Positions 36,808 to 45,337 of a stretch of DNA of 64,000 bases are shown here, in pieces. Below the pieces are notes generated by a model that saw nothing but the letters and a program-made list of their open reading frames with translations, did no database searches and was not told the origin of the DNA. The DNA is from Candidatus Brachythrix odensensis (lineage in GTDB: Bacteria > Chloroflexota > Anaerolineae > J036 > Brachytrichaceae), in NCBI GenBank assembly GCA_016714465.1, contig JADKDT010000002.1:62001-126000 (forward strand), read 5' to 3'. A program made the translations under genes and the position numbers. How positions within the stretch are numbered: position 1 is the first letter of the stretch; each line of letters starts with the position of its first letter.

Positions 36808-37551
36808 CTAGGGATTGATCGGGAATGCCGGCGCCGCCGGCCAGTGCCCATTCCGGTCAAACTGAATTTCGCCAAACACGCCGCTTACCTGGTTGTTGGC
36901 CAGTGCGGCCGCCACCCCCGCGCGCGTCGGCGCGCCATTCCTTGCCGCAGTCTGGATGGCCGCAATGGCAACCCGGGTTGCGTCGAGGGCGACCGCGGAT
37001 CCCCGCGTCGGCCCGGCGCCCCCCGAGATTTCAGCGAAGGCCGCGAGCGCCCGATCGGCCTCGGCCGAACCGCCGGGATCGACACCCTCGGCGCATGACC
37101 GCCCCGCGGCGCGTGCGCAGGCGTCCAAGGCCGCCTGGAAAGGCGAAAGCACAAACACGCCGGTCCGGACGGGCACGGCTTCGGGCGGTGCGCCAATCAC
37201 GATCACCGGCAGCCCGGCGGCGACATACGCAGGCAGAGCCGCGAGAGTCGTCGACAGCGCGCCGTGGCCGATGACGACGAGCACGGCCGGATCACGCACG
37301 ATGTCGGCGGCGACCCGAGCGGCGCCGGCGGGATCGCCGTCATCGTTGAACGCGATGAAGTCAATGGGGGTCACCGGAATCACGTCGCGCAACGCAAGCC
37401 GCATCGCTGGAAATGCGGCATACCCAACCGCTCGCGCGCGGCCTTCGAACGGCGCGGCCAACGCAATACGGCCCAGCGCGCGCGGCGGCCCGCAGGCGGC
37501 GAGCAACGAGGCGAATCCGATGATCAGGATCGCCAGCGGGCCCGGGCGCAC
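36808..37551 (-). CDS. Lipoprotein, periplasmic-binding-protein (type 1) fold
   Basis: 247 residues. An N-terminal lipoprotein signal ends in SLLAAC (Cys20). The rest resembles branched-chain-amino-acid ABC substrate-binding proteins: RIALAAPFEGRARAVGYAAF, AARVAADIVRDPAVLVVIGHGALSTT and GVAAALANNQVSGVFGEIQF, which ends with the familiar FD-x-x-G strand. It is shorter than the usual 350-400 residues, so the first lobe is reduced. No ABC permease genes are nearby. The GTG start at 37551 is directly adjacent to the PRTase stop, indicating translational coupling. Confidence 0.82.
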   Translation of the reverse strand: MRPGPLAILIIGFASLLAACGPPRALGRIALAAPFEGRARAVGYAAFPAMRLALRDVIPVTPIDFIAFNDDGDPAGAARVAADIVRDPAVLVVIGHGALSTTLAALPAYVAAGLPVIVIGAPPEAVPVRTGVFVLSPFQAALDACARAAGRSCAEGVDPGGSAEADRALAAFAEISGGAGPTRGSAVALDATRVAIAAIQTAARNGAPTRAGVAAALANNQVSGVFGEIQFDRNGHWPAAPAFPINP

Positions 37552-38094
37552 TTAGTCTCCGACAAAAATCGGCAGATGACCAAGCGCGATCACATGCCGC
37601 CACTTCTGCTCGTCGCCCTCGGTCAGGAGGGCGGCCTCGCCCACCACAGTCGCGCCCGCCAGGCGCATGAGCGCGCGCATGCCCTCCGAGGTGCTGCCGG
37701 TGCTGATAACGTCGTCGACGATAACCACCCGCTTGCCGGCGATGCTGCCGCGATCCTTCGCGTCGAGATAGAGCTTCTGCGGCTGCCCGGTGGTGATCGA
37801 GAGCGTCTCGGCTTCGAGCGAGTCGCCCATGTAGAGCTTGTGCGTTTTGCGAAGCACAACGTACGGGATGCCGCTGTGAACGGACATCGCATAGGCCAGC
37901 GGAATGCTCTTGGCCTCGGCTGTAACGATGAACTCGCACGGGGGCAGGCGCTTGATCAGCGCCCTGGCGCCTGCCTCGGTCAACTCGGTGTCGCCCAGGA
38001 TATTCAACACCGCGATTCGAACGCCCGGCGCCACTTCCATCTTGGGGAGCGATCGCCGCACGCCGGCGATTACGATGTCATATGCGTCTGTCAT
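37552..38094 (-). CDS. Type I phosphoribosyltransferase (adenine PRTase-like)
   Basis: 180 residues from the ATG at 38094, which has GGAGG upstream. The PRPP-binding motif VVIVDDVISTGSTS is clear. The upstream region FIVTAEAKSIPLAYAMSVHS and VVLRKTHKLY resembles apt/xpt-type purine PRTases. It transfers phosphoribose from PRPP to a purine base for salvage; adenine is the most likely base by motif, but the assignment between adenine, xanthine or a regulatory PRTase is not settled. It is downstream of metK and coupled to a lipoprotein gene. Confidence 0.85.
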   Translation of the reverse strand: MTDAYDIVIAGVRRSLPKMEVAPGVRIAVLNILGDTELTEAGARALIKRLPPCEFIVTAEAKSIPLAYAMSVHSGIPYVVLRKTHKLYMGDSLEAETLSITTGQPQKLYLDAKDRGSIAGKRVVIVDDVISTGSTSEGMRALMRLAGATVVGEAALLTEGDEQKWRHVIALGHLPIFVGD

Positions 38095-38129
38095 CCCAAG
38101 CCTCCACTCACAAATGGCCGCTAACAGAA

Positions 38130-38186
38130 CCATTTCTTGAGGCTGAATCCCCCGGCTTCGCCTGGGGATTCAGCCTCAAGAAATGG
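38130..38186. repeat. Intergenic hairpin, 23-bp arms, between metK and the PRTase gene
   Basis: Arms 38130-38152 and 38164-38186 are perfectly complementary; the inner part continues CCGGC-TTC-GCC. The GAGGCTG.AT arm is shared with the hairpin at 21967. Confidence 0.8.
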
Positions 38187-38213
38187 CCATTGATATGAGT
38201 TCCAGAGCAAGCC

Positions 38214-39419
38214 CTACTTCGCCGCCGCCAACAGCGCGTCAATGCGGTTGGTCTTCTCCCACGGCGCGTCGATATCGGTTCGGCCAAAGTGGCCATAGGC
38301 GGCGGTTTTCTGGTAGATCGGGCGGCGCAGATCGAGATCGCGGATGATCGCGCCAGGGCGCAGATCAAAGACCTCGTCGATGGCCCGGGCAATTGACTCA
38401 TCCGAGACCCGGCCCGTGCCAAACGTTTCAACATTGATCGAGAGCGGGCGGGCGACGCCGATGGCATAAGCGACCTGAACCTCACACCGATCAGCCAGGC
38501 CGGCTGCGACGATATTCTTGGCCACCCAGCGGCAGGCATAGGCTGCCGAGCGGTCGACCTTGGTCGGATCTTTTCCTGAGAACGCGCCGCCGCCGTGCCG
38601 GCCCATGCCGCCGTAGGTGTCGACGATGATCTTGCGGCCAGTCAGGCCAGCGTCGCCCATCGGTCCGCCAACGACAAAGCGCCCGGTCGGGTTGGTATAG
38701 ATCTTCATCGACGCGTCGATGAGATTGGCCGGAATTGTGGGCAGGATGATGAGGTCGGTCAACGCCTGGTTGATCTCCTCCTGACCGACTTCGGCAGCGT
38801 GCTGGGTCGAGATGAGTACGGTCCCCACCCGAACAGGCTTGCCATCCGAGTATTCAACAGTGACCTGGCTCTTGCCGTCGGGGCGCAGCCAGGGCAGTGT
38901 GCCGTCTTTGCGCTTGGCGGCCAGAGTGCGGCTGAGGCGATGGGCCAGCGCAATCGGCATCGGCATCAGCTCGGGCGTCTCATTGCAGGCAAAACCAAAC
39001 ATCATGCCCTGGTCTCCGGCCCCAACCGCTGAGATGGCAGCCTCACCGTCGGCATGACCGCGGGTCTCGAGGGCGGCATCGACACCCATCGCAATATCCG
39101 GCGACTGGCTGGCCAGCGCGTTCAGCACGCCGCAGGTGTTGCCGTCAAAGCCCTTGTCCGACGCGTCGAAGCCAATATCCTTGATCGCCTTGCGGACCAA
39201 CGTTTCATAGTTGACCACGGCCTTTGTGGTGATTTCGCCAAAGACCATGACGAAACCGGTCTTGGCCGCCGTTTCGCAAGCCACCCGGCTCATCGGGTCC
39301 TGGGCCAAACAAGCATCGAGCACCGCATCCGAGATCTGATCGCACATCTTGTCCGGATGTCCTTCAGTCACCGATTCGGAGGTGAAGAAAAGCTTCTTGG
39401 ACTTCATGAAGCTGTTCAT
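38214..39419 (-). CDS. metK: S-adenosylmethionine synthetase
   Basis: 401 residues, full length. It makes SAM from methionine and ATP. Motifs: ESVTEGHPDKMCDQISDAVL (His21 in GHPDK), GAGDQGMMFGFA, and the phosphate-binding GGGAFSGKDPTKVDRSAAY. The ATG at 39419 gives MNSFMKSKKLFFTSES; the second Met at residue 5 is possible. It is preceded by a SAM-I riboswitch and terminator, so high SAM should shut off its transcription. It lies downstream of gmhB. Confidence 0.97.
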   Translation of the reverse strand: MNSFMKSKKLFFTSESVTEGHPDKMCDQISDAVLDACLAQDPMSRVACETAAKTGFVMVFGEITTKAVVNYETLVRKAIKDIGFDASDKGFDGNTCGVLNALASQSPDIAMGVDAALETRGHADGEAAISAVGAGDQGMMFGFACNETPELMPMPIALAHRLSRTLAAKRKDGTLPWLRPDGKSQVTVEYSDGKPVRVGTVLISTQHAAEVGQEEINQALTDLIILPTIPANLIDASMKIYTNPTGRFVVGGPMGDAGLTGRKIIVDTYGGMGRHGGGAFSGKDPTKVDRSAAYACRWVAKNIVAAGLADRCEVQVAYAIGVARPLSINVETFGTGRVSDESIARAIDEVFDLRPGAIIRDLDLRRPIYQKTAAYGHFGRTDIDAPWEKTNRIDALLAAAK

Positions 39420-39501
39420 GTGTGAGTCTGCTCCTTACAACGATTCATGTGATCACGCGCTTCCGTCGCTCCAGCTGCTTCGTCCGCCCCATGCGCGAGG
39501 C

Positions 39502-39676
39502 AAAAAAGAAGCGCGCCCCAAGAGGCGCGCGCGTGGTTTGCGAGACGAGCCTCTCATCTTCCAGTGCTCGGTTCGGCGCGCTTGCCGCGCGCTGAACGTC
39601 TGTCGGATTTGGCACCCGCATCACCGGGTTGCCGCAGCTTCACAGGGCCGATCCCTCCGCTGCTCTGGATAAGAGC
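39502..39676 (-). promoter_or_regulatory. SAM-I (S-box) riboswitch with terminator
   Basis: On the minus strand the aptamer runs CTCTTATCCAGAG, GGAGGGATCGGCCCTGTGAAG, CGGCAACC, GGTGCCAAATCC and GAAGATGAGAGG (39676 to about 39548), all S-box landmarks in order. An intrinsic terminator follows: GCGCGCC...GGCGCGC (about 39530-39511), then TTCTTTTTTG. It precedes metK by about 80 bases. Confidence 0.95.
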
Positions 39677-39682
39677 GTGGCG

Positions 39683-39691
39683 ATTGTATCA
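39683..39691 (-). promoter_or_regulatory. Extended -10 promoter of the SAM riboswitch
   Basis: TGaTACAAT on the minus strand, 7 bases before the aptamer P1 stem. The TGA of the extended -10 is the stop codon of gmhB. It has the same extended -10 style as the trp T-box promoter. Confidence 0.6.
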
Positions 39692-40291
39692 CGCGCCCGC
39701 GCAAAACCGCGGCCGATGCGGGTGACTTTGGGCCTCCAGAATCAACGCAACCGCGGCCGCAAGATCATCAACGATGCGGGTGCCGCGCAACCAGGGGTCC
39801 CCCAGAAGCGCCTCACGCTGCTCGGCCCCGCGCCCCGATGAAACGAAGATCGGCGTAACGCCCGCCGCCACCGCGGCCTGGGCGTCGCTTAGCGCATCAC
39901 CGATGAAGTGCGACCTCGAAAGATCGAGCCCGTGCTCGCGCGCTGCCTGCAGCAACATGCCTGGCCGCGGTTTGCGGCAATCGCAGCCTTCCTCTGGACG
40001 ATGCGGGCACAAGTACACATCATCGATCCGACCGCCTGCGGCTGCGACGACCGCCCGCATCCGGGCGTGGATGTCTCCAACAATTCCGGCCGGCGTGATG
40101 CCCCGCCCGATGATGGCCTGATTGGTGATGACGATGACGGGCGCGGCCTGGCCGGCCAGAGCCTGAAGCGCCTCAAGCGCGCCGGGCAGGAAGACAAATT
40201 CCTCCCACCGCTTGACGTGGTCGGGCCGATTGGCATTGATGACGCCGTCGCGGTCGATGAAGATCGCGGGGGTGAGTGTGACGTTTTGCAT
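39689..40291 (-). CDS. gmhB: D-glycero-D-manno-heptose 1,7-bisphosphate 7-phosphatase-like HAD protein
   Basis: 200 residues. The HAD nucleophile pair is Asp13 and Asp15 in FIDRDGVINAN. A zinc-binding loop CPHRPEEGCDCRKP, typical of GmhB and histidinol-phosphatase, follows, and FIGDALSDAQAA carries the last acidic motif. GmhB dephosphorylates heptose bisphosphate in LPS-core or S-layer glycan precursor synthesis; the close relative histidinol-phosphatase is an alternative. The ATG at 40291 is chosen because earlier codons lie within a hairpin. It is between glmS and metK, both on the same strand. Confidence 0.85.
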   Translation of the reverse strand: MQNVTLTPAIFIDRDGVINANRPDHVKRWEEFVFLPGALEALQALAGQAAPVIVITNQAIIGRGITPAGIVGDIHARMRAVVAAAGGRIDDVYLCPHRPEEGCDCRKPRPGMLLQAAREHGLDLSRSHFIGDALSDAQAAVAAGVTPIFVSSGRGAEQREALLGDPWLRGTRIVDDLAAAVALILEAQSHPHRPRFCAGA

Positions 40292-40306
40292 GTTTTCGTC
40301 GGTCTC

Positions 40307-40367
40307 GGGGATACCTCGGGGAGCTGCGCCCCCGCAGCGCCGGGGCGCAGCTCCCCGAGGTATCCCC
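40307..40367. repeat. Intergenic hairpin, perfect 26-bp arms (longest in window)
   Basis: Arms 40307-40332 and 40342-40367, loop CGCAGCGCC. It lies between the glmS stop and the gmhB start on the same strand, separating the two transcripts or tuning read-through. Confidence 0.8.
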
Positions 40368-40375
40368 AGGCGCAT

Positions 40376-42227
40376 CTATTCCACGGTGACGCTCTTGGCC
40401 AGGTTGCGTGGTTGATCGACATCGCAACCCCGCCGCACGGCAAGGTGATATGCCAACAGTTGGAGGGGAATGGCGGTCAAAACCGGGTAGAGCATGGCCG
40501 GCGCCTCAGGCACCCAGATTACGTGGTCAGACTTGTCAGCGATGGCATCGTCGCCCTCGGTGGCAATCGCGATGACGATTCCGTTGCGTGCCTTAACCTG
40601 CTCGATTTGCGAGACCATCTTGTCGTACGCCATCCCGGACACAGATGCATACGACGGGCATGTCCTCATCGATCAGGGCGATCGGGCCGTGCTTCATCTC
40701 TCCCGCCGGGTAGCCCTCGGCGTGAATGTATGACATCTCCTTGAGCTTGAGCGCGCCTTCGAGCGCGACGGGGTAGTTGATCCCGCGTCCGAGATACAGA
40801 AAGTGCTCGCGATGGTGGAAGCGGCGGGCCAGTTCGTCATAGATCGGGTTCGCATCCAGCGCGCGCCCAACGAGGTTCGGCAGGCGGGCCAGTTCGCGGG
40901 CAAGCACGCGAGCATGATTGCGCGAATCGTCAACATCGGGGCGTGCCATCGCCAGGGCGCAGGCCAGCAAATACTGATCCACTATTGAGGTCGTGAAGGC
41001 CTTGGTGCTGCACACCCCAATCTCGGGGCCGGCGCGCATGGCGATATGCCCGTCCGAGACGCGCTGAGCCTGCGAGCCAATCGCGTTGACGATGCTCCAT
41101 ACCCGGCTGCCGCGCTTGCGCGCCTCATCCATGGCAGCCAGCGTGTCGGCCGTTTCGCCGGATTGGGTGATACCCAGCACGGCGCTATTGGGGCCGACCA
41201 GCGGCTGACGGTAGCGATACTCCGATCCGTAGTCAACGTCGACCGGGATGCGGGCGATACCCTCGATGAGGAATTTTCCGATCAAAGCCGAATAGGCGGA
41301 AGTGCCGCAGCCGATCGAGGTAATGCGATCAGGCACGCTGCCAGGCTTGATGGGCAAATCCTCCAGCGACACAACGCCTGTCTCGAGGTCCACCCTGCCT
41401 CGGATGGTGTCGGTGATGGCCCGCGCCTGCTCATGGATCTCCTTGAGCATGAAGTGGCGATACTCGCCCTTCTCGGCCGCAACCGGGTCCCAGGAGAAAT
41501 GATGGGGTTTGTGGGTCACTTCGGCGCCGCCGATGCGGCGGGCCCGGACCCCGCCCGCTCTGACGACGGCCACTTCCGCGCTCTCCAGGAAGATGATGTC
41601 GCGGGTGTGTTCGAGGATGCCCTGCGCATCCGAGGCGACAAACGACTCACCCTCACCCAATCCGATGCAGACACCCCCGGCATTGCCTATTCGGGCGCAG
41701 ACCAGGCGGTCGGGTTCATCGGCGCGCATCACGACGATGGCCTGGGATCCGTGGAGACGGGCCAGGGTCGCATGGGTCGCCCGTTCGAGGTCCATCCCCT
41801 CATTAACGTAGCGCTCGAGCATATGCACGATGACCTCGGTATCGGTCTCGCTGGTGAAGATCACCCCATCCCCAGCCAACTCAGCCCGCAGGGCCAGGAA
41901 GTTTTCGACGATGCCATTGTGAACGAGGGCGATCCGGCCAGTGCGCCCGACGTGAGGATGGGCGTTGGGTTCGGTCACGCCGCCGTGGGTGGCCCAACGG
42001 GTGTGGCCCATCGCGACCGAGGTCTCGCCCGCCCAATTGGCGTCCAGCCCGGCCAAGTGAGGATCCAGGTTCGCCAGTTTGCCCACAGCCCGAGCAACCT
42101 GGATTCTGCCACCGGCCAAGACCGCGACCCCCGAGGAATCGTAGCCACGGTATTCGAGCCGGCGCAACCCGCCGACAACAATGGGGATCCCCGGTCTGGA
42201 GCCGATGTAGCCAATGATGCCGCACAT
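40376..42227 (-). CDS. glmS: Glutamine--fructose-6-phosphate aminotransferase (frame break near 40645)
   Basis: About 617 residues when both frames are joined. It makes glucosamine-6-phosphate for cell-wall precursors. The ATG at 42227 gives MCGIIGYIGSR with the N-terminal nucleophile Cys2. The glutaminase part has GHTRWATHG and HNGIVEN; two SIS domains follow with SIGCGTSAYSALIGK, GITQSGETADTLAA, CSTKAFTTS and YPAGEMKHGPIALID. After DMPVVCI the frame breaks; SVSGMAYDKMVSQIEQVKAR continues in another frame to PRNLAKSVTVE at 40376, the usual C-terminus. The gene is essential in most bacteria, so a sequencing indel is likely. TAGAAT lies 7 bases before the ATG. Confidence 0.92.
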
Positions 42228-42234
42228 ACGGGCG

Positions 42235-42240
42235 ATTCTA
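42235..42240 (-). promoter_or_regulatory. -10 box of glmS (leaderless type)
   Basis: TAGAAT on the minus strand, 7 bases before the glmS ATG at 42227; no Shine-Dalgarno sequence and no sign of a glmS ribozyme in this short leader. Confidence 0.55.
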
Positions 42241-42251
42241 ATCGCGGCGGA

Positions 42252-42303
42252 CGTCCGACCGGTCAGGTCAGCGCGTTCCTTGGATGACCTGACCGGTCGG
42301 ACG
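42252..42303. repeat. Intergenic hairpin upstream of glmS
   Basis: Perfect 19-bp arms 42252-42270 and 42285-42303, 14-base loop. The arm contains ACCGGTCAGGTCA and is unlike the CCCC-core hairpins. It lies in the glmS / hmgS divergent region. Confidence 0.7.
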
Positions 42304-42474
42304 CAATCGACCTTGGTTATGTAAAAGGCGGCGTCCGAATCCCTCACCCAGAGGTCAGCTTCTACTTCGATTGCTCCAAATTTCACTATCAGAAGCTACC
42401 CAACCCACAATTCGGGCCAAGAGGCAGGTTTTTGGCAGACCGGACGAACTAATGTTTGGCCATAAAACAAAAAG

Positions 42475-42494
42475 CCGGCGCCAAACAGGCGCCG
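42475..42494. repeat. Small hairpin in the leader of the HMG-CoA synthase gene
   Basis: CGGCGCC and GGCGCCG flank the loop AAACA, 25-45 bases before the ATG at 42519. Apart from this and the hairpin at 42252, the stretch 42228-42518 holds nothing recognisable. Confidence 0.45.
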
Positions 42495-42518
42495 AGCTCT
42501 GAAGGAAAAGACCCAGAC

Positions 42519-43562
42519 ATGATGAAAGCGTCTCGACCGGTGGGGATTGTAGGCTACGGTTCTTATGTTCCGCGCTACCGACTCCCTGCCCAAGAGGTAT
42601 CCCAACTCTGGACCGACGGCAATTCGCCCGTTCCGGTCCGCGAGAAGTCGGTCAACGGCATCGACGAAGACGTGGCAACGATGAGCATCGAGGCTGCCCG
42701 GAATGCCCTCAAGCGCTCCGGGGTCGAACCCCAGGACATCGGGGCGGTGTGGGTGGGCAGCGAAAGCCACCCGTATGCCGTTAAGCCCACCAGCACGATT
42801 GTGGCCGAGGCAATCGGTGCGACTCCCTACACTCAAGCGGCTGACTGGCAGTTTGCCTGCAAGGCCGGGACGGAAGCGTTTCAGGCATCGATCGGTTTTG
42901 TGGCCGGCGGGATGACCCGCTATGCCATGGCGATTGGGATGGATGCCGCCCAAGGCCGGCCCGGGGATGCGCTCGAGTACACCGCTGGCGCGGGTGGCGC
43001 GGCCTTTTTGGTCGGCGCAGCCGATGAGGCGATCGCCGAAGTCGAAGCCTCGCTTTCCTTCGTGACCGACACCCCCGACTTCTGGCGCCGTCAGTACGAG
43101 AAGTTCCCCGAGCACGCCGGGCGCTTTACCGGCGAGCCAGCCTACTTCCACCATGTCACCAGCGCGGCCAGCAAGCTGATGTCAGAAATGGGCCTGACGA
43201 GCAAGGACTTCGATTACTTCGTTTGCCACCAGCCCAACGCCAAATTCCCCCTCAAGGCCGGAGAGGAACTCGGCTTCTCGCGCGACCAGATGAAGGCGGG
43301 AATGCTTGTCAACGATATCGGCAACACGTATGCCGGCTCGTGCATGATCGGGCTGACCGCCATTATGGACATCGCCAAACCCGGCGAGCGGATCCTGGTC
43401 ACCTCATTCGGGAGCGGCGCGGGCAGCGACGCTTTCTCGATTCGGATGCTGCGGGCGAGCGAGCCGCGCGGCGCGATCAGCACCCGGGCCTACGTCGAGC
43501 GGCGCAAGGTCATCGATTACGCGATGTATACCCGGTTGAAGGGCTATTACAAACTCAACTAG
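42519..43562 (+). CDS. Hydroxymethylglutaryl-CoA synthase, archaeal type
   Basis: 347 residues from the ATG at 42519, with AAGGAAAA upstream. It condenses acetoacetyl-CoA and acetyl-CoA to HMG-CoA. N-terminus VGIVGYGSYVPRYRLP; catalytic Glu82 in GSESHPYAVKPTST; nucleophile Cys114 in DWQFACKAGTEA; and VCHQPNAKF with the catalytic His. The compact length and sequence pattern are those of archaeal HMGS rather than the longer eukaryotic or Gram-positive form. It is followed by a thiolase and a DUF35 protein. In archaea these three form one complex that passes acetoacetyl-CoA directly, so this is the entry to the mevalonate route. Confidence 0.93.
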   Translation: MMKASRPVGIVGYGSYVPRYRLPAQEVSQLWTDGNSPVPVREKSVNGIDEDVATMSIEAARNALKRSGVEPQDIGAVWVGSESHPYAVKPTSTIVAEAIGATPYTQAADWQFACKAGTEAFQASIGFVAGGMTRYAMAIGMDAAQGRPGDALEYTAGAGGAAFLVGAADEAIAEVEASLSFVTDTPDFWRRQYEKFPEHAGRFTGEPAYFHHVTSAASKLMSEMGLTSKDFDYFVCHQPNAKFPLKAGEELGFSRDQMKAGMLVNDIGNTYAGSCMIGLTAIMDIAKPGERILVTSFGSGAGSDAFSIRMLRASEPRGAISTRAYVERRKVIDYAMYTRLKGYYKLN

Positions 43563-43592
43563 GCGCGCGACGCGCAAGAACAAAGACACAAC

Positions 43593-44747
43593 ATGCGGGA
43601 TGTAAGCATCGTCGGCCTCGGGCAAACGCCCGTGGGAGAACACTGGGACACCAGCCTGCGCGAACTTGGGTTTCGCGCGCTGGAATCGGCCCTGAAGGAT
43701 GCCAAGGCTGAGCGAGTCGAGGCGTTGTATGTCGGCAACATGCTGTCGGGTCACTTGACCGGTCAGGAGCACATCGCCGCTTTGATCGCGGATTTTGCCG
43801 GGCTGCGCGGGATCGAGGCGATCAAGATCGAAGCCGCGTGCGCAAGCGGCGCCGCCGCGCTGCGGGTCGGATATGCGATGGTGGCCGGCGGCCTGGCTGA
43901 CCTCGTGGCGGTTGTCGGCGTCGAAAAGATGACCGACCAGGCGCCCGAGACCGTGACCGCCGCGATGTCGATGGGCGTTGACGCGGACTACGAGGCGATG
44001 CAGGGGCTGACCCACATGGGCGTGGGCGCGATGCTGATGCGGCGCTACATGCACGAGCACGGCTTCAAGCGCGAGGACTTCGCCAACTTCGCCATTACGG
44101 CGCATGCCAACGCGGCCGGCAATCCAAACGCGATGTATCGCTCACCGATTTCGGCCCGGCTCTTCAACGAGGCCAAACCGATCGCTGATCCGATCAGCAT
44201 GTTCGATTCAGCCCCGGCGGCGGATGGGGCGGCCTGCGTAATCCTGGCCCCGACTGAAATCGCGCGCGAGTTCAGCGACAAGCCGGTCCGGATCCGGGCC
44301 AGCGCGGTCGCCACCGACACGGTCGCCGCCGACGATCGGCGCGATCCGTTGTATCTCGAAGCGGCCGCGATCAGCGCCCAAAAGGCGTTTGCGGCGGCAG
44401 GGCTTGGCCCGGATGACATCGATCTGCTCGAAACCCACGACGCCTTCACGATTCTGAGCGCGTTGTCGCTCGAGGCGTGCGGCTTCGCGCCACGGGGCGG
44501 CGGGGTGCGCCTGGCCCAGAACGGCGAAATCGGGCTGCGCGGGCGCATCCCGATCACGACGATGGGCGGGCTCAAGGCCCGCGGCAATCCTGTGGGCGCT
44601 GCGGGGTTGTATCAAATCGTCGAGGTCGCCCAGCAAATGCGCGGCGACGCGGGCGTCAATCAAGTGGCCAATGCCCGGCTGGGCATGGCTCAAAACATCG
44701 GCGGGACCGGCGGCACGGTCGTCACCACGATTCTGGAAAGACTGTAA
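43593..44747 (+). CDS. Acetyl-CoA acetyltransferase, archaeal-type thiolase
   Basis: 384 residues. It condenses two acetyl-CoA. N-terminus VSIVGLGQTPVGEHWD; nucleophile Cys83 in EAACASGAAALR; His of ETHDAFTI; and GGLKARGNPVGAAG near the C-terminus. The second, base-acting Cys of classical thiolases (GxCxxG) is absent, as in SCP2/archaeal thiolases that work with DUF35 and HMGS. It starts 30 bases after the HMGS stop and is followed by the DUF35 gene after 17 bases. Confidence 0.92.
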   Translation: MRDVSIVGLGQTPVGEHWDTSLRELGFRALESALKDAKAERVEALYVGNMLSGHLTGQEHIAALIADFAGLRGIEAIKIEAACASGAAALRVGYAMVAGGLADLVAVVGVEKMTDQAPETVTAAMSMGVDADYEAMQGLTHMGVGAMLMRRYMHEHGFKREDFANFAITAHANAAGNPNAMYRSPISARLFNEAKPIADPISMFDSAPAADGAACVILAPTEIAREFSDKPVRIRASAVATDTVAADDRRDPLYLEAAAISAQKAFAAAGLGPDDIDLLETHDAFTILSALSLEACGFAPRGGGVRLAQNGEIGLRGRIPITTMGGLKARGNPVGAAGLYQIVEVAQQMRGDAGVNQVANARLGMAQNIGGTGGTVVTTILERL

Positions 44748-44764
44748 TCAAGAGGACTAACATC

Positions 44765-45160
44765 ATGGAAGTTGCCCGATATTGGAGAACGACCCGGCAG
44801 CGCTATCAGCTCGTGGGCGAAGTGTGCCCGAATTGCAGCGGCAAGATTTTCCCGCCCAGGGATGTGTGCCCGACCTGCGAGAAGGAAGCCAAGACCCCTT
44901 TCGCGTTCAGCGGTGTGGGCGAGGTTTACTCATACAGCACCGTTTACCAGGCCGCTGCAGGCTACGAGAAGGCGACCCCCTACACCGTGGCGATGATCCG
45001 CCTGGCCGAGGGCCCTCTGGTCTCGGCCCAGTTGACCGACATCGATGACAAGGATGTGGCAATCGGCATGCCGGTCGAGATGGTCACCCGCGTGCTGCGC
45101 GAGGACGGCGACCGGGGCATGCTGGTGTACGGGTATAAGTTTCGGCCGGTGATGGTGTAG
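44765..45160 (+). CDS. Zn-ribbon OB-fold (DUF35) protein
   Basis: 131 residues. Four cysteines in CPNC (21, 24) and CPTC (35, 38) form a rubredoxin-like zinc ribbon. The following OB-fold includes GVGEVYSYSTVYQAA and a C-terminal KFRPVMV. DUF35 proteins bridge archaeal thiolase and HMGS; the gene order here is the same. AGAGGA-like sequence precedes the ATG at 44765. Its TAG stop leads directly into a TCAGGTTTGGTCAGG repeat. Confidence 0.93.
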   Translation: MEVARYWRTTRQRYQLVGEVCPNCSGKIFPPRDVCPTCEKEAKTPFAFSGVGEVYSYSTVYQAAAGYEKATPYTVAMIRLAEGPLVSAQLTDIDDKDVAIGMPVEMVTRVLREDGDRGMLVYGYKFRPVMV

Positions 45161-45203
45161 TCAGGTTTGGTCAGGTAGGAAAGGTTTGGTCAGGTAGACC
45201 AAA
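45158..45203 (+). repeat. TTTGGTCAGGTAG repeats starting at the DUF35-gene stop codon
   Basis: TAGTCAGGTTTGGTCAGGTAGG is followed by AAGGTTTGGTCAGGTAG; the last copy also forms a small hairpin TTTGGTC-AGGTA-GACCAAA (45185-45203). It is the same family as 10910-10956 and 11258-11283. Confidence 0.78.
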
Positions 45204-45235
45204 TCCGACCTTGTACGGCGGCGTAACCAAATGCG

Positions 45236-45293
45236 CCCCAATTGGGTGAAATCACAATCCCCGCGCAATGCGCGGTTGTGTTCCCAATTGGGG
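45236..45293. repeat. Nested hairpin upstream of araB
   Basis: Outer arms CCCCAATTGGG (45236-45246) and CCCAATTGGGG (45283-45293), inner arms CACAA..CCGCG and CGCGG..TTGTG. CCCAATTGGG is itself palindromic, so each arm is also a possible protein-binding site. Confidence 0.6.
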
Positions 45294-45337
45294 AACAAAC
45301 GGGTGACAATAGCGTATTCGCCGAACAGGAGATCAGC

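Noticed and set aside
42228..42386. glmS N-terminal extension and a possible glmS ribozyme
   Set aside because: The nucleophile Cys must follow the initiator Met at 42227, and the leader is too short for the ribozyme.
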